A DNA stretch of 64,000 nt from DSYU01 sp963827605 (GCA_963827605.1 CAWHBK010000003.1:868001-932000); one strand, 5' to 3'. Positions 37,912 to 46,716 are shown, counted from the first letter of the stretch. Numbers and translations are program-made. The notes: generated from the sequence alone by a model not told the origin.

Positions 37912-37939
37912 ATTATAGCTAAAGTTTTAGTAGAGTCAA
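37912..37939 (-). promoter_or_regulatory. LacI-gene promoter with an operator-like palindrome in the spacer
   Basis: On the minus strand TTGACT (37939-37934), 16 bases and TATAAT (37917-37912). The inverted repeat CTAAA-GT-TTTAG (37919-37930) sits between the two boxes, a classic position for repression, so the regulator probably controls itself. A TATAAT at 37984-37989 on the plus strand may serve the opposite operon. Confidence 0.65.
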
Positions 37940-38058
37940 TATAAATTGCCTGCCTTTCACCCGCTAAAAAAACATGCCGTGGGTATAATAGTTCCATAAC
38001 CAAATATTTAAACCTTCCCCAAATGAATGCCCAATCCTTCCAACCCCAGGAGCCCTCG

Positions 38059-38838
38059 ATGAGAATTAAACAGTCAGTCTGTTTCCCGATGATGGAACCC
38101 TTGCCCATCCCATTGCCTGACTTTATTAAACGCGTGGCGGAACTCGGCTTTGCTGCCGTCGAAATCTGGAAACCGGACGCGTCCTTTCCAGCCCTCGCCA
38201 ACCTGGCGCAAAAAAACGGGCTGCGCATCGCCAGCTTCAGCGGTCACGACAGCCTGCCCGTCGGCCTGAACGATGCTGGTGAGCACGAGCGCATTGCGGC
38301 TGAGCTGCGCGACTCGATTGACCTGGCGGCTCAATATCACGTACCGGGGGTCATCTGTTTCAGCGGCAACCGGCGGCCCGGGCAAAGCGAAGAAGAAGCG
38401 ATCGAGACCTGCGCGGCAGGTTTTCGTAGGGTGGCTCCATACGCGGAACAAAAGGGCGTCAACCTCAACATGGAACTGTTGAATACGATCGTCGACCACC
38501 CCGGCTACCAGTGCGACCATGCGAGCTGGGGGTTAGAGGTGGTAAAACGGGTCAACAGCCCGCGGGTCAAGCTGCTCTATGATATTTATCACATGCAAAT
38601 CATGGAAGGCAACCTGATCCGCACCATTGTCGATAACATCCAGTGGATTGGTCACTTCCACACCGCCGGGGTTCCCGGGCGGAACGAAATCGACGATACC
38701 CAGGAAATTAACTACCGCGGCCTGTGCAAAGCGCTAGCCGCCACTCCGTACAACCTGTTTATCGGCCACGAATACCGCCCAACCCGCGATCTGTTCGATA
38801 CCCTGCAAGAAGCCTACGCGATTTGCGACCAGGAATGA
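38059..38838 (+). CDS. Hydroxypyruvate isomerase-like TIM-barrel protein
   Basis: Sugar isomerase/epimerase-type barrel (AP_endonuc_2 superfamily) of 259 residues. Start ATG 38059 has AGGAG at 38048-38052. Metal ligands are expected in NMELLNT, LLYDIYHMQ and IGHFHTAGVPGRNEID, and these blocks match the hydroxypyruvate isomerase (Hyi) group, including the terminal IGHEYRPT. In this sugar locus it may isomerise a keto-sugar instead of hydroxypyruvate. The next gene starts 1 base after its stop, so the pair is coupled. Confidence 0.82.
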   Translation: MRIKQSVCFPMMEPLPIPLPDFIKRVAELGFAAVEIWKPDASFPALANLAQKNGLRIASFSGHDSLPVGLNDAGEHERIAAELRDSIDLAAQYHVPGVICFSGNRRPGQSEEEAIETCAAGFRRVAPYAEQKGVNLNMELLNTIVDHPGYQCDHASWGLEVVKRVNSPRVKLLYDIYHMQIMEGNLIRTIVDNIQWIGHFHTAGVPGRNEIDDTQEINYRGLCKALAATPYNLFIGHEYRPTRDLFDTLQEAYAICDQE

Positions 38839-38839
38839 T

Positions 38840-40879
38840 ATGGATGATTTACAGGCCTCAGGAATTAAGCGCATCCACCTGATCTTTAAAACGCATCTGG
38901 ATGTTGGCTTCACCGATTTTGCCGCCAATGTGGTCGACAGCTACTTTCACCATTACATCCCCAAGGCGATCGCGCTGGCTGAACAACTGCGTGAAAGCGG
39001 CTCACCTGACCGATTTGTTTGGACCACCGGATCCTGGCTGATCTATGAATACCTGGAGCAGGCCAGTCCTCAACAGCGCCGGCGCATGGAAGCGGCTATC
39101 ACCAGCGGCGATATCACCTGGCATGCCCTTCCCTTCACGACTCACAGTGAGCTTATGGATGCTTCACTGTTTCGATTTGGGCTGAGCCTATCGCAGGCGC
39201 TGGACCAGCGCTTTGGGAAACGCACCATCGCCGCGAAAATGACGGACGTACCCGGGCATACCCGCGGTATTGTCCCGCTGCTGGACGAGGCCGGGGTGCA
39301 GTTTCTCCACATCGGCGTGAACGCCGCTTCTACCCCGCCAGATGTACCGCCTGTCTTCGTCTGGCATGACCCCGCCAGCGGCGCGGAGGTAGTGGTGATG
39401 TACCACAAAGGTACCTACGGTGACCTGATGGTCGTCCCTGGTCTGGCCGATGCGATCGCCTTTGCACATACCGGCGACAACCTGGGTCCACAATCGATCG
39501 AGCAGTTACAGAGAACCTACGGCGAAATGCGGGAGCATTTCCCATCCGTTGAAATTTCCGCCTCAACCATGGACGCTTTCGCTGCCCACCTTCCCACCAT
39601 CCGTGCTCAACTCCCGGTGGTTACCCAGGAGATCGGCGATACCTGGATCCACGGTGCGGGCACGGATCCAAAAAAGATGGCCCAATACCGCGAGCTGCTG
39701 CGCTGGCGGCGGCAACTACTCGAGACCGGAACCTCCATTGAAGCGCTGCATGCCTTCAGTCGCAAACTACTGTCTGTTCCCGAACACACCTGGGGACTGG
39801 ATGTAAAGACCCACCTGAACGACTGGACCAACTATAGTGCGAAAGATTTTCAGGCTGCCCGCGCAGGGGAAAACTTTCAGAAAATGGAGGCCTCCTGGAA
39901 GGAACAGCGCGCCTACATTCAATCGGCAGTAACATCACTGCCGTCAGAGTTACAGAGAGCTGCCGAAGAGCGACTGTCTGCCCTGGAACCTTCGCGACCA
40001 GATTTGAGCAAGTTCACCAGCCTGCCGGACGCTTCAAAACCCTTTACACTGGATCAGTTCAGCGTGACCTTCGACCCGCAGACCGGCTGCCTGAACCATC
40101 TGGCAACAAAAGGCGACCCATTGGCCGGCAGCCCATTGGCTGGCAGCCAATGGGCCGGGCCGCAAAACCCGCTCGGCCAGTTCTGGTACGAAACTTTCTC
40201 AGCCACCGATTACCAGCGGTTCTACCGCCAGTACAACGTCAACAAACGCACCACCCATGCCTGGGCCATCCCCGATTTCACCAAGCCCGGCATCCAGACT
40301 GCCACCGCAGTACACAAAACCTTTCTACCGCGCCTGGTCTGGGCTGGGCAGCGGGCGGAAGATTCCGGCGATATCTTTCTGTTCCTCCTGGAAATGCCTG
40401 AAGAAGGCTGGCAGGCTTACGGCGCCCCACGCCAGCTTTCGCTCGAAATGACCTTCGACCGCCGCCAGCCGCGAATAAGTTTCACTTTGCAGTGGTTTGG
40501 AAAGCCTGCCTCTCGCCTGCCTGAAGCTGCCTGGTTTTCGTTTATCCCACGCATCAGCCAGCCGCGCGCCTGGCGCATGCAGAAACTCGGGCAATGGGTC
40601 TCGCCCCACGAGGTTATTCGGGATGGGAACCGTCACCTGCACGCGCTCGACAGTAGCGCGCGCTGGACGGACGGCCAGAAGGCCCTGCATATCCAATCCC
40701 TCGATGCGGCCCTGCTCGCCCCTGGCAAGCCCGCACTGCTGGATTTCAACAATCGCCAGCCCAACCTGCGCCAGGGTCTGCACTTCAACCTGCATAACAA
40801 CCTGTGGGGCACCAACTTCCCGATGTGGTACGAAGACGATGCCCGTTTCCGCTTCGTCTTTTCCATTGATCAACACTAA
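38840..40879 (+). CDS. DUF5054 protein, GH38-like glycosidase
   Basis: Predicted cytoplasmic glycoside hydrolase of 679 residues. IHLIFKTHLDVGFTDFA matches the HxD metal-site region of GH38-fold enzymes as seen in DUF5054. KMTDVPGHTRGIVPLLDEAG is the probable nucleophile block, and HALPFTTHSEL and YHKGTYGD are further conserved parts. The substrate is unknown; an alpha-mannoside or similar is likely given the locus. An in-frame duplication DPLAGSPLAGS lies near residue 430. AGGAA, inside the end of the preceding gene, serves as its ribosome site. Confidence 0.8.
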   Translation: MDDLQASGIKRIHLIFKTHLDVGFTDFAANVVDSYFHHYIPKAIALAEQLRESGSPDRFVWTTGSWLIYEYLEQASPQQRRRMEAAITSGDITWHALPFTTHSELMDASLFRFGLSLSQALDQRFGKRTIAAKMTDVPGHTRGIVPLLDEAGVQFLHIGVNAASTPPDVPPVFVWHDPASGAEVVVMYHKGTYGDLMVVPGLADAIAFAHTGDNLGPQSIEQLQRTYGEMREHFPSVEISASTMDAFAAHLPTIRAQLPVVTQEIGDTWIHGAGTDPKKMAQYRELLRWRRQLLETGTSIEALHAFSRKLLSVPEHTWGLDVKTHLNDWTNYSAKDFQAARAGENFQKMEASWKEQRAYIQSAVTSLPSELQRAAEERLSALEPSRPDLSKFTSLPDASKPFTLDQFSVTFDPQTGCLNHLATKGDPLAGSPLAGSQWAGPQNPLGQFWYETFSATDYQRFYRQYNVNKRTTHAWAIPDFTKPGIQTATAVHKTFLPRLVWAGQRAEDSGDIFLFLLEMPEEGWQAYGAPRQLSLEMTFDRRQPRISFTLQWFGKPASRLPEAAWFSFIPRISQPRAWRMQKLGQWVSPHEVIRDGNRHLHALDSSARWTDGQKALHIQSLDAALLAPGKPALLDFNNRQPNLRQGLHFNLHNNLWGTNFPMWYEDDARFRFVFSIDQH

Positions 40880-40957
40880 CCTACACACAAATACAACCAC
40901 CGCTTTGCTCGTTTTGCGAGAGCAGACCAGATCCGGTGGGGATTTTATGTGAACAAA

Positions 40958-40992
40958 GATGGGGTGAGCGGGCCAACTCCGCTCACCCCATC
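40958..40992. terminator. Hairpin between convergent genes
   Basis: GATGGGGTGAGCGG (40958-40971) and its exact complement (40979-40992) form a 14-bp stem with loop GCCAACT. A U tract is weak on both sides. Confidence 0.65.
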
Positions 40993-41044
40993 ACAGACGT
41001 TATAGCCTATCCGATTTCACACGATCCGTGTTTCGGGATAGCCA

Positions 41045-41497
41045 CTAAAAGTTTTCAAGCAGTTCCAGCATAACCCCCAGCTTTGCCGCGCTGTCCATAT
41101 AGGAATACATGCCGCCGGTATAGTCGCCCTGCTGGACCATGGGGATGCCTTTGCCTTCCAGGTAAGCCACCACTTTGTCCGTGCCTTTGACAAAAAAGGC
41201 AATATGGTGGACGCCTTCACCGTGCGCATCCAGAAACTCTTTCCACGTACTGGGGCCGCCCACCGGCTCAATCAGCTCGATATCCACCTGGCCCAGGTGC
41301 ACAAAGGCGAGCCTGGCCACCGCCGCCGAGGTTTGCCCGCAGTATTTCATATTGGACTTTTCCGGCCCATCCGTCAATTGGACCTCTGGGCGCATTTCCA
41401 ATCCAAAAACGTCCACGTAACCATCCAGTGTTTTTTGGATATCCTTGACGATGATGCCAACCTGCACAACGATATCGGTACCCAATCCTGCAGCCAT
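41045..41497 (-). CDS. VOC-superfamily protein, methylmalonyl-CoA epimerase-like
   Basis: Vicinal-oxygen-chelate protein of 150 residues with two beta-alpha-beta-beta-beta modules. VQVGIIVKDIQKTL, VDIELIEP, GVHHIAFFV and VMLELLENF mark the four metal-ligand strands. The first ligand, histidine in most epimerases, is glutamine here, so either the metal or the reaction differs. It is 65 bases downstream of a TIM-barrel isomerase on the same strand and is likely to act on the same sugar or ketoacid pathway. Confidence 0.8.
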   Translation of the reverse strand: MAAGLGTDIVVQVGIIVKDIQKTLDGYVDVFGLEMRPEVQLTDGPEKSNMKYCGQTSAAVARLAFVHLGQVDIELIEPVGGPSTWKEFLDAHGEGVHHIAFFVKGTDKVVAYLEGKGIPMVQQGDYTGGMYSYMDSAAKLGVMLELLENF

Positions 41498-41562
41498 TAT
41501 TATTCTCCTGTTATGAATGGAAACCCAAGGCTAAAAAGCCGAACCCTTGGCCGGGCTTTTGC

Positions 41563-42396
41563 CTATAAATCCAGGCTTAATTCGCCTGCGATCGAACGCA
41601 CGTAATCCGCTGCCAGCTGGTATTCCTGCTCTCCTGGCAGATGTTCCAGCATGATGGGTGTATCCCCTGGCAGGCGCGCCATCTGGCGTAAAAAGGTGCG
41701 GTAATTCAGCGTTCCCAGCCCAGGCCTGACTTCGCCTAGATGCGTGGTCAGTTGATCGGATAAGAGGATATCCTTGGCATGCACGCTCTGGATATATGGC
41801 CCAAGTCTGGAAAAACACTCATGCAAAAACTCGCCGTTGTTGAAATAGCGCCGCGGGCTGTTAATCATATTAACCGGGTCGAGATGCACGGCAAAGTGGT
41901 CCCGGTCGATGGCATTGATCAGCTCCAGGTAACTGTCCGGTGAATCGGGGAATATCCACGGCATGCACTCAATGGTGTAACAGGTCCGCGCGGGCTGCAC
42001 CGTATCAATAATCTCGCGCGTTATCACAACAATCTGGTCAAACGTATCCGCGCTAAAATTATCCGGGTGCGGGCCGTCCCACACGTCTCCGCGCGACCCG
42101 GCGATATTCACACAGCAACGCGCGCCAATTTCGTCCGCGAGCGCCAGCTGGCGCTTGCAGTGTTCTATGGCTTTCTGGCGGGTTTCCACATCCGCACTGA
42201 GCGGATTGCTCCACGCGCCCACCTCAGCGATCAGAATATCGGCTTGCGCCGCTGCCGCCGCGTAGGCCTGGATAACCTCTGCACCGGCATCCGCCTCGAC
42301 GGGACAATACGCCGCGCGGTACCCGGCTGCCTTCAATGCGGCGATCCAACGTTCCGGGTCTGCCTCTGGCAAAAAAACTGGTCCACCTAAACGCAT
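41563..42396 (-). CDS. Sugar phosphate isomerase/epimerase (TIM barrel)
   Basis: Xylose-isomerase-like barrel protein of 277 residues. Metal-binding acidic and histidine residues are seen in CYTIECMPWIFPDS, FAVHLDPVNMI, SVHAKDILL and PIMLEHLPGE. The substrate cannot be assigned. A GGAGGT site precedes the start. It is divergent from the GH10 xylanase and is followed by the VOC gene, so a small catabolic operon is likely. Confidence 0.82.
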   Translation of the reverse strand: MRLGGPVFLPEADPERWIAALKAAGYRAAYCPVEADAGAEVIQAYAAAAAQADILIAEVGAWSNPLSADVETRQKAIEHCKRQLALADEIGARCCVNIAGSRGDVWDGPHPDNFSADTFDQIVVITREIIDTVQPARTCYTIECMPWIFPDSPDSYLELINAIDRDHFAVHLDPVNMINSPRRYFNNGEFLHECFSRLGPYIQSVHAKDILLSDQLTTHLGEVRPGLGTLNYRTFLRQMARLPGDTPIMLEHLPGEQEYQLAADYVRSIAGELSLDL

Positions 42397-42632
42397 AAAC
42401 TACCTCCAATAAAATCCGGCTCTTAATTGACTTCGCGGAGACCGGTAACCGTGAATCAAAAAGTGATTACGCAAAACCGTTCTTTTTATTCACCTGATTG
42501 ACCAATTGCCTGTTCAGGGTATTATAACCTCACCCCACAAAACATGTAAAATGTAACGCCCGAAACAGAATACATGACGCAGCGCGCTTATGCTACACTA
42601 CGGGTACGGTTCTCTTTGGCAAGGAGATTCTC

Positions 42633-43643
42633 ATGCAGACAAATCATAATGCTTCCCTACGCGCAATGGCTGAGCAGCGCGGAATTTTTATCGGCGCCGC
42701 GGCCAGCGCGCGCGCGCTGCGCACCGATTCGGCCTACCGGGAGACTCTGGCGCAGGAGTTCAACCTTCTGACTCCCGAAAATGAGCTGAAATTTGGCCCG
42801 CTCTGCCCGCACCCCAGCGCGTATGATTTTGGACCCGCCGAGGAGCTGGTTGTTTTCGCCAGGGCCAACGATATGCAGGTGCGCGGTCACACCTTGCTTT
42901 GGCACCAGATGAACCCCAAATGGCTGGTGGAAAATAACTATAACCGCAACCAGGCCCTCGATCTGCTCCACAAACATATCTTCACTACGATGGGGCATTT
43001 CCATGGTGAAATCTATGCCTGGGACGTGGTCAACGAACCGGTTGAGGTGAACAGCGGTTTGCGCAACTCTTTCTGGATGCACACCATTGGGCCAGATTAT
43101 ATCGAATATGCCTTTCGGTGGGCGCACGAGGCGGATCCCAGCGCGCTTCTATTCATCAACGAATACGGCAACGAAGGTCTCAACGAAAAGTCCGATGCAA
43201 TATACGATCTGCTTAAAGACATGCTCGGGATGGGTGTCCCCATTCACGGCGTAGGACTGCAAATGCACGTGGCGGTGAACGGGGGGGATGCCTTCGCCGC
43301 TCCGCCCACTGTCAGCGATTTATTTGATAATTTGAAACGCCTGGGAGACCTGGGTCTGGAGATCCATATCACGGAAATGGATGTGCAGATCCATGGCACG
43401 CCCGGCACAATGGCAGAGCGGCTGCAAAAGCAAGCAAAAGTTTATGAAGAAGTGCTTTCCACCGCTCTGCGCTGCCCCCAATTGAAAGCGCTCGTAATGT
43501 GGGGTCTAACAGACCGTTACTCCTGGATTCCCAACTTCACCGGCCACCCGGACGCCCCCCTGATTTTCGATCCGTACTACCAGCCCAAACCGGCTTATGA
43601 AAGCATCTATCAGCTGCTCGAGAGGATCAGCGAAAGGGTATAA
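42633..43643 (+). CDS. Endo-1,4-beta-xylanase, GH10 (intracellular)
   Basis: Retaining xylanase of 336 residues consisting of the bare GH10 barrel. The acid/base Glu135 lies in WDVVNEPVE and the nucleophile Glu248 in IHITEMDVQI; LTPENELKFGPL and RGHTLLWHQ are family blocks. There is no signal peptide or binding module, so it should act inside the cell on imported xylooligosaccharides. AAGGAG lies 6 bases before the ATG. The stop is one base from the stop of the opposing lactonase gene. Confidence 0.93.
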   Translation: MQTNHNASLRAMAEQRGIFIGAAASARALRTDSAYRETLAQEFNLLTPENELKFGPLCPHPSAYDFGPAEELVVFARANDMQVRGHTLLWHQMNPKWLVENNYNRNQALDLLHKHIFTTMGHFHGEIYAWDVVNEPVEVNSGLRNSFWMHTIGPDYIEYAFRWAHEADPSALLFINEYGNEGLNEKSDAIYDLLKDMLGMGVPIHGVGLQMHVAVNGGDAFAAPPTVSDLFDNLKRLGDLGLEIHITEMDVQIHGTPGTMAERLQKQAKVYEEVLSTALRCPQLKALVMWGLTDRYSWIPNFTGHPDAPLIFDPYYQPKPAYESIYQLLERISERV

Positions 43644-43644
43644 T

Positions 43645-44517
43645 TTATCCCTGGAACAAAGGCTCCGCAAAGCCGCGCGCTTCCGTTTTCAGGCAGAAAA
43701 CATCTCCCGCCATCGGCTGGCCCACCCGCCGGTCGGGGGGTATTTCAACCCAGGCAGAGGTGATATACAGATCCTTCAAATCCGGCCCGCCAAACGCGCA
43801 GCTGGTCGGGAATTCTACCGGCATGGGAATTTCGCGCTCAATCGTTCCATCCGGCCTGTAGCGCACTACCTTCCACCCACCCCAGCGCGCGCTCCAGATA
43901 CATCCCTGTTCATCGACCGCCAGTCCATCGGGTAAACCTTCCTGGCCTTCGCGCGGCACCTGCGTAAAAATTCGCCGGTTGCTGATCGCGCCGCTTTGCG
44001 CGTCAAAATCATAGGCGTAAATGACCCTTGCCTCTGAATCGGTAAAATAAAAGACGCGGTTATCCGGGCTCCATCCCAACCCATTCGAAATGCCGATCCC
44101 GCTTTCCATGCGGTGGATCGAAAGATCCGTGTCCACCCGGTACAGGCTGTTGGTGGGCCTGGAGCTCATCTTACCGGCCCAGAAGCGCCCCTGGCGGTCG
44201 GTCTTGCCGTCATTGAAGCGCACATCTTGCGCCTCATCGGCATCCGGGTCGCCCAAGAACTGGAACTGCTTTTTTGCGGCGTCTAGCAGGGCAAACCCTT
44301 CTTTCGTCGCCAGCACAAAACCACCGCCCGCCCGGACTCCCATCGCACTGGTGACCCGGCCCAAATCGATCACTTCGTGGCCTTTGTTGTGTGGATCGTA
44401 ACGGTGCAGGCAGCCCTGTAAAATATCCAGCCAGTACAAAACCTGTTCGACCGGGTGCCACACCGGCCCTTCCCCCAACATGCACTGCGCGGAAACAACG
44501 TGTTCAACCGGGTCCAT
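43645..44517 (-). CDS. SMP-30/gluconolactonase family protein
   Basis: Six-bladed propeller lactonase of 290 residues. Start 44517 is set by AAGGAGG. Metal ligands are expected in LGEGPVWH (Glu), ISNGLGWSPD (Asn) and EGLPDGLAVDEQG (Asp). The family hydrolyses sugar lactones such as xylono- or gluconolactone, so with the convergent xylanase it may serve an oxidative pentose pathway. Substrate specificity cannot be read from sequence. Confidence 0.88.
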   Translation of the reverse strand: MDPVEHVVSAQCMLGEGPVWHPVEQVLYWLDILQGCLHRYDPHNKGHEVIDLGRVTSAMGVRAGGGFVLATKEGFALLDAAKKQFQFLGDPDADEAQDVRFNDGKTDRQGRFWAGKMSSRPTNSLYRVDTDLSIHRMESGIGISNGLGWSPDNRVFYFTDSEARVIYAYDFDAQSGAISNRRIFTQVPREGQEGLPDGLAVDEQGCIWSARWGGWKVVRYRPDGTIEREIPMPVEFPTSCAFGGPDLKDLYITSAWVEIPPDRRVGQPMAGDVFCLKTEARGFAEPLFQG

Positions 44518-44699
44518 ATTTTCCTCCTTGCCAATTTTGTTCAAGCAATACCGCACACCAACCATTCTATGAGAAAAGATCAAAGCGAGTCAAGTAATTC
44601 CCCATAGCGCTGACAGGATTACCGACGGTCAATTGTCTGGAAATCCCTGTAGATTCAAAGGATACGTCCTCGTTTCATTTCAGTTATAAGAGTCTTATA

Positions 44700-44800
44700 T
44701 TGATATTAGAAACAATAGCGCCTGGGAAAGGTCGTATGGCTCCCCCACTGTGGCGCAAGAAACGCCGGAGGTATCTATTATTGTTAGGCTTGCACCCGGC
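44700..44800 (+). ncRNA. Possible structured leader RNA before the LysM protein
   Basis: AACAATAG (about 44710) can pair with CTATTATTGTT (about 44774-44784). Enclosed are a GGG/CCC pairing and a GGCG-caagaaa-CGCC hairpin. GGGAA and CCCACTGT are reminiscent of parts of the cobalamin element, but the full pattern is missing. A riboswitch is possible but not recognised. Confidence 0.25.
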
Positions 44801-44823
44801 ACAAGCGATAGGATTTTAAAAGT

Positions 44824-45600
44824 ATGGAAGGCTATGACCCTAAGTACCCGTATCAGGATACAGGTGGTTCAATGAGAGCTTTTTTTATCGTAGTCCTATT
44901 TTTCCTCGCGTTCCTGTTGTTTGCTTCAGGAACCATTGGAAATGCTAACCTGACTTCTAACAACCCCGGCGCTGCGCAGGTCCCGGTGCAGGCGGCTGCT
45001 CCAGCAGCGGCTGCCCCGGTAGTGGAACAGCCGCAGGTAATCACCATCCAAGAAAGCCCAGCGACCAACACTGGAAACAATTTATCAATCCCGGTTACCG
45101 GCAGCTGCACCAACCCGTACACCGTCCGGTCTGGAGATATCCTTTCCCAGATAGCCGTCAACTGTGACATAACCTTGGCTGCCATCCGGCAGGCCAACCC
45201 GCAAGTGACGGATGCCAACCTCATCTATCCAGGCCAGCAGCTTATTATCCCCAATGCCACTGCCGTTCAACCCACGGCGGTACCGGTTCAGAGCGTACCT
45301 GCTGCCAAAGTTCCGGTGACGGGTTTATACCCATTGGTTAAAGCGGGTTCGGGGCTGCAGGTTAAAGGGATTGGTTATCCACCTAACACCCCGGTGAATA
45401 TTGCAATCGGGCCGCTGAGTGCCGGCTATACCGTTGTGACCAGTGGGATTACAGATGCGAACGGCAACCTGACTTCCCGCATCGTCACCCCCAACGCCAC
45501 TGATCCGCAAACCCCGTGGGTGGTGGTGGTGACTACCACCGGACAGCCCCCCATTCAAGCCATGTCTCAGCCATTTTTAATTGGCTCGAGCACGGACTAA
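44824..45600 (+). CDS. Membrane-anchored LysM protein
   Basis: Wall-associated protein of 258 residues. After 16 hydrophilic residues comes a single helix (MRAFFIVVLFFLAFLLFASG). A Pro/Ala linker leads to a LysM domain (about 95-142: NPYTVRSGDILSQIAVNCDI and LIYPGQQLIIP). The rest (about 165-258) is a beta-rich region with VKGIGYPPNTPVNI, like Ig-type or surface domains. ATG 44872 is an alternative start. Binding to peptidoglycan outside the membrane is the likely role. Confidence 0.75.
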   Translation: MEGYDPKYPYQDTGGSMRAFFIVVLFFLAFLLFASGTIGNANLTSNNPGAAQVPVQAAAPAAAAPVVEQPQVITIQESPATNTGNNLSIPVTGSCTNPYTVRSGDILSQIAVNCDITLAAIRQANPQVTDANLIYPGQQLIIPNATAVQPTAVPVQSVPAAKVPVTGLYPLVKAGSGLQVKGIGYPPNTPVNIAIGPLSAGYTVVTSGITDANGNLTSRIVTPNATDPQTPWVVVVTTTGQPPIQAMSQPFLIGSSTD

Positions 45601-45629
45601 CCTGAAATCTTCTGGTATATCCAATAAAA

Positions 45630-45672
45630 TAAGAAGAGTGGGTTGCGGTTCAACCGCAACCCACTCTTCTTA
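45630..45672. terminator. 43-bp near-perfect palindrome, bidirectional terminator
   Basis: Arms of 21 bp (45630-45650, 45652-45672) surround a single C; the true loop would be TTCAA. It ends the LysM gene and the convergent acidic-protein gene. Confidence 0.85.
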
Positions 45673-45679
45673 ATATCCG

Positions 45680-46204
45680 TCAATCTTCTTCGCTCTGGTT
45701 CGGCTCAACGCTTGAATCGAGGTCTTCGTAGTACATCGCGGATGTGGAGCGGTCCTCGACGTTACCCGTCAGATAGGTATTTTCCTCCCGGTACTCATCA
45801 TCGTTGTCCATATCATCCGTGCTCTTGACCGCTCGAATTTCTTCGATGTTAATGGTGTCCTCCGGCTCGGACGTCTCGATGATATCCCGTACGCCGGGCT
45901 GCGCCAGTTGCTGGAAGGCTGCATAATAGCCTTCCAGCCGGATGGTGACCTCCGGGAAGGTCTCTTCTAGCACCTCCAACGCGCCAATCAGTTCCGCCTC
46001 GTAATCATCCGGGTTTTCCTTATACTCCTGCCACATCGGACCAAACGGGGTATCATCGTTCAATAACTCCTCAAGCATCGCACCCATCTCACCGGCCAGC
46101 GAAGGGCCCTGGTCGCCAAACTCATCGATCAGGTCCAGACCACCATCCCGGTAGTAGCTGCTCAACAAGCGGGCAATTTCATCAAAACCAACATTTAAAG
46201 GCAT
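45680..46204 (-). CDS. Acidic protein of unknown function
   Basis: Soluble protein of 174 residues, start set by AAGGAGG (46210-46216). It is strongly acidic, especially its last 60 residues (TINIEEIRAVKSTDDMDNDD). The N-terminal half looks alpha-helical (MPLNVGFDEIARLLSSYYRD). No known domain, membrane segment or catalytic motif. A possible partner-binding or buffer role is speculation. Confidence 0.6.
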   Translation of the reverse strand: MPLNVGFDEIARLLSSYYRDGGLDLIDEFGDQGPSLAGEMGAMLEELLNDDTPFGPMWQEYKENPDDYEAELIGALEVLEETFPEVTIRLEGYYAAFQQLAQPGVRDIIETSEPEDTINIEEIRAVKSTDDMDNDDEYREENTYLTGNVEDRSTSAMYYEDLDSSVEPNQSEED

Positions 46205-46451
46205 GCCTGCCTCCTTTCTCCTTAAAACCAAAAATTGCACTCTCTTATGTTATAAAAGGCGCGCACCCGGCGAGCAATGGGAAAAAGCCCGCTATCTTGC
46301 TCAGGTATCCTCCCCACCAGGTGGAGAATCCATACAGAAATACCGCTGGTCTCGGTATAATAAGTCCTACTGCACCCCAAAAAACCAACGCTGTTCGCCA
46401 GGGCTGAACTTCAGTACAGGCGGCTGCGAATTTACATCCAAGGAGTATGAT

Positions 46452-46646
46452 ATGCTGATCATTGCCGAACTAAAAAACGACACCGGGCAAAGCCTGGGAA
46501 CCATTGCCCTGCCGTCAAAACAATTTAAAACCGGTTCGCGTGGTTTTTACAACAACACCAAGCTCGAAATCGACGGGAAGCGCTACCAGGTGCAAATCCA
46601 GATGGTAGAAATTGGCAGCAAGCCGCAAGAGACAGAAGAAAAGTAA
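46452..46646 (+). CDS. Small conserved-looking protein of unknown function
   Basis: Protein of 64 residues, mostly beta strand (MLIIAELKNDTGQSLGTIAL). The ATG is preceded by AAGGAG at a good distance. A longer frame exists upstream but lacks a signal. The pattern QFKTGSRGFYNNTKLEIDGK suggests a compact domain, but I do not recognise it. Confidence 0.6.
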   Translation: MLIIAELKNDTGQSLGTIALPSKQFKTGSRGFYNNTKLEIDGKRYQVQIQMVEIGSKPQETEEK

Positions 46647-46661
46647 AATTGGTTGTTAAAT

Positions 46662-46703
46662 GCAAAAAAATGGACCCGGTTTTGCCGGGTCCATTTTTTT
46701 TGC
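46662..46703. terminator. Bidirectional terminator with T tracts on both strands
   Basis: TGGACCCGG and CCGGGTCCA form the stem with loop TTTTG; seven A precede and eight T follow. Confidence 0.93.
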
Positions 46704-46716
46704 ATTCACATTCTTC

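Noticed and set aside
44735..44785. Fragments resembling a cobalamin riboswitch (GGGAA, CCCACTGT)
   Set aside because: The core order and the conserved B12-box are incomplete, and the gene is a LysM protein without link to cobalamin.
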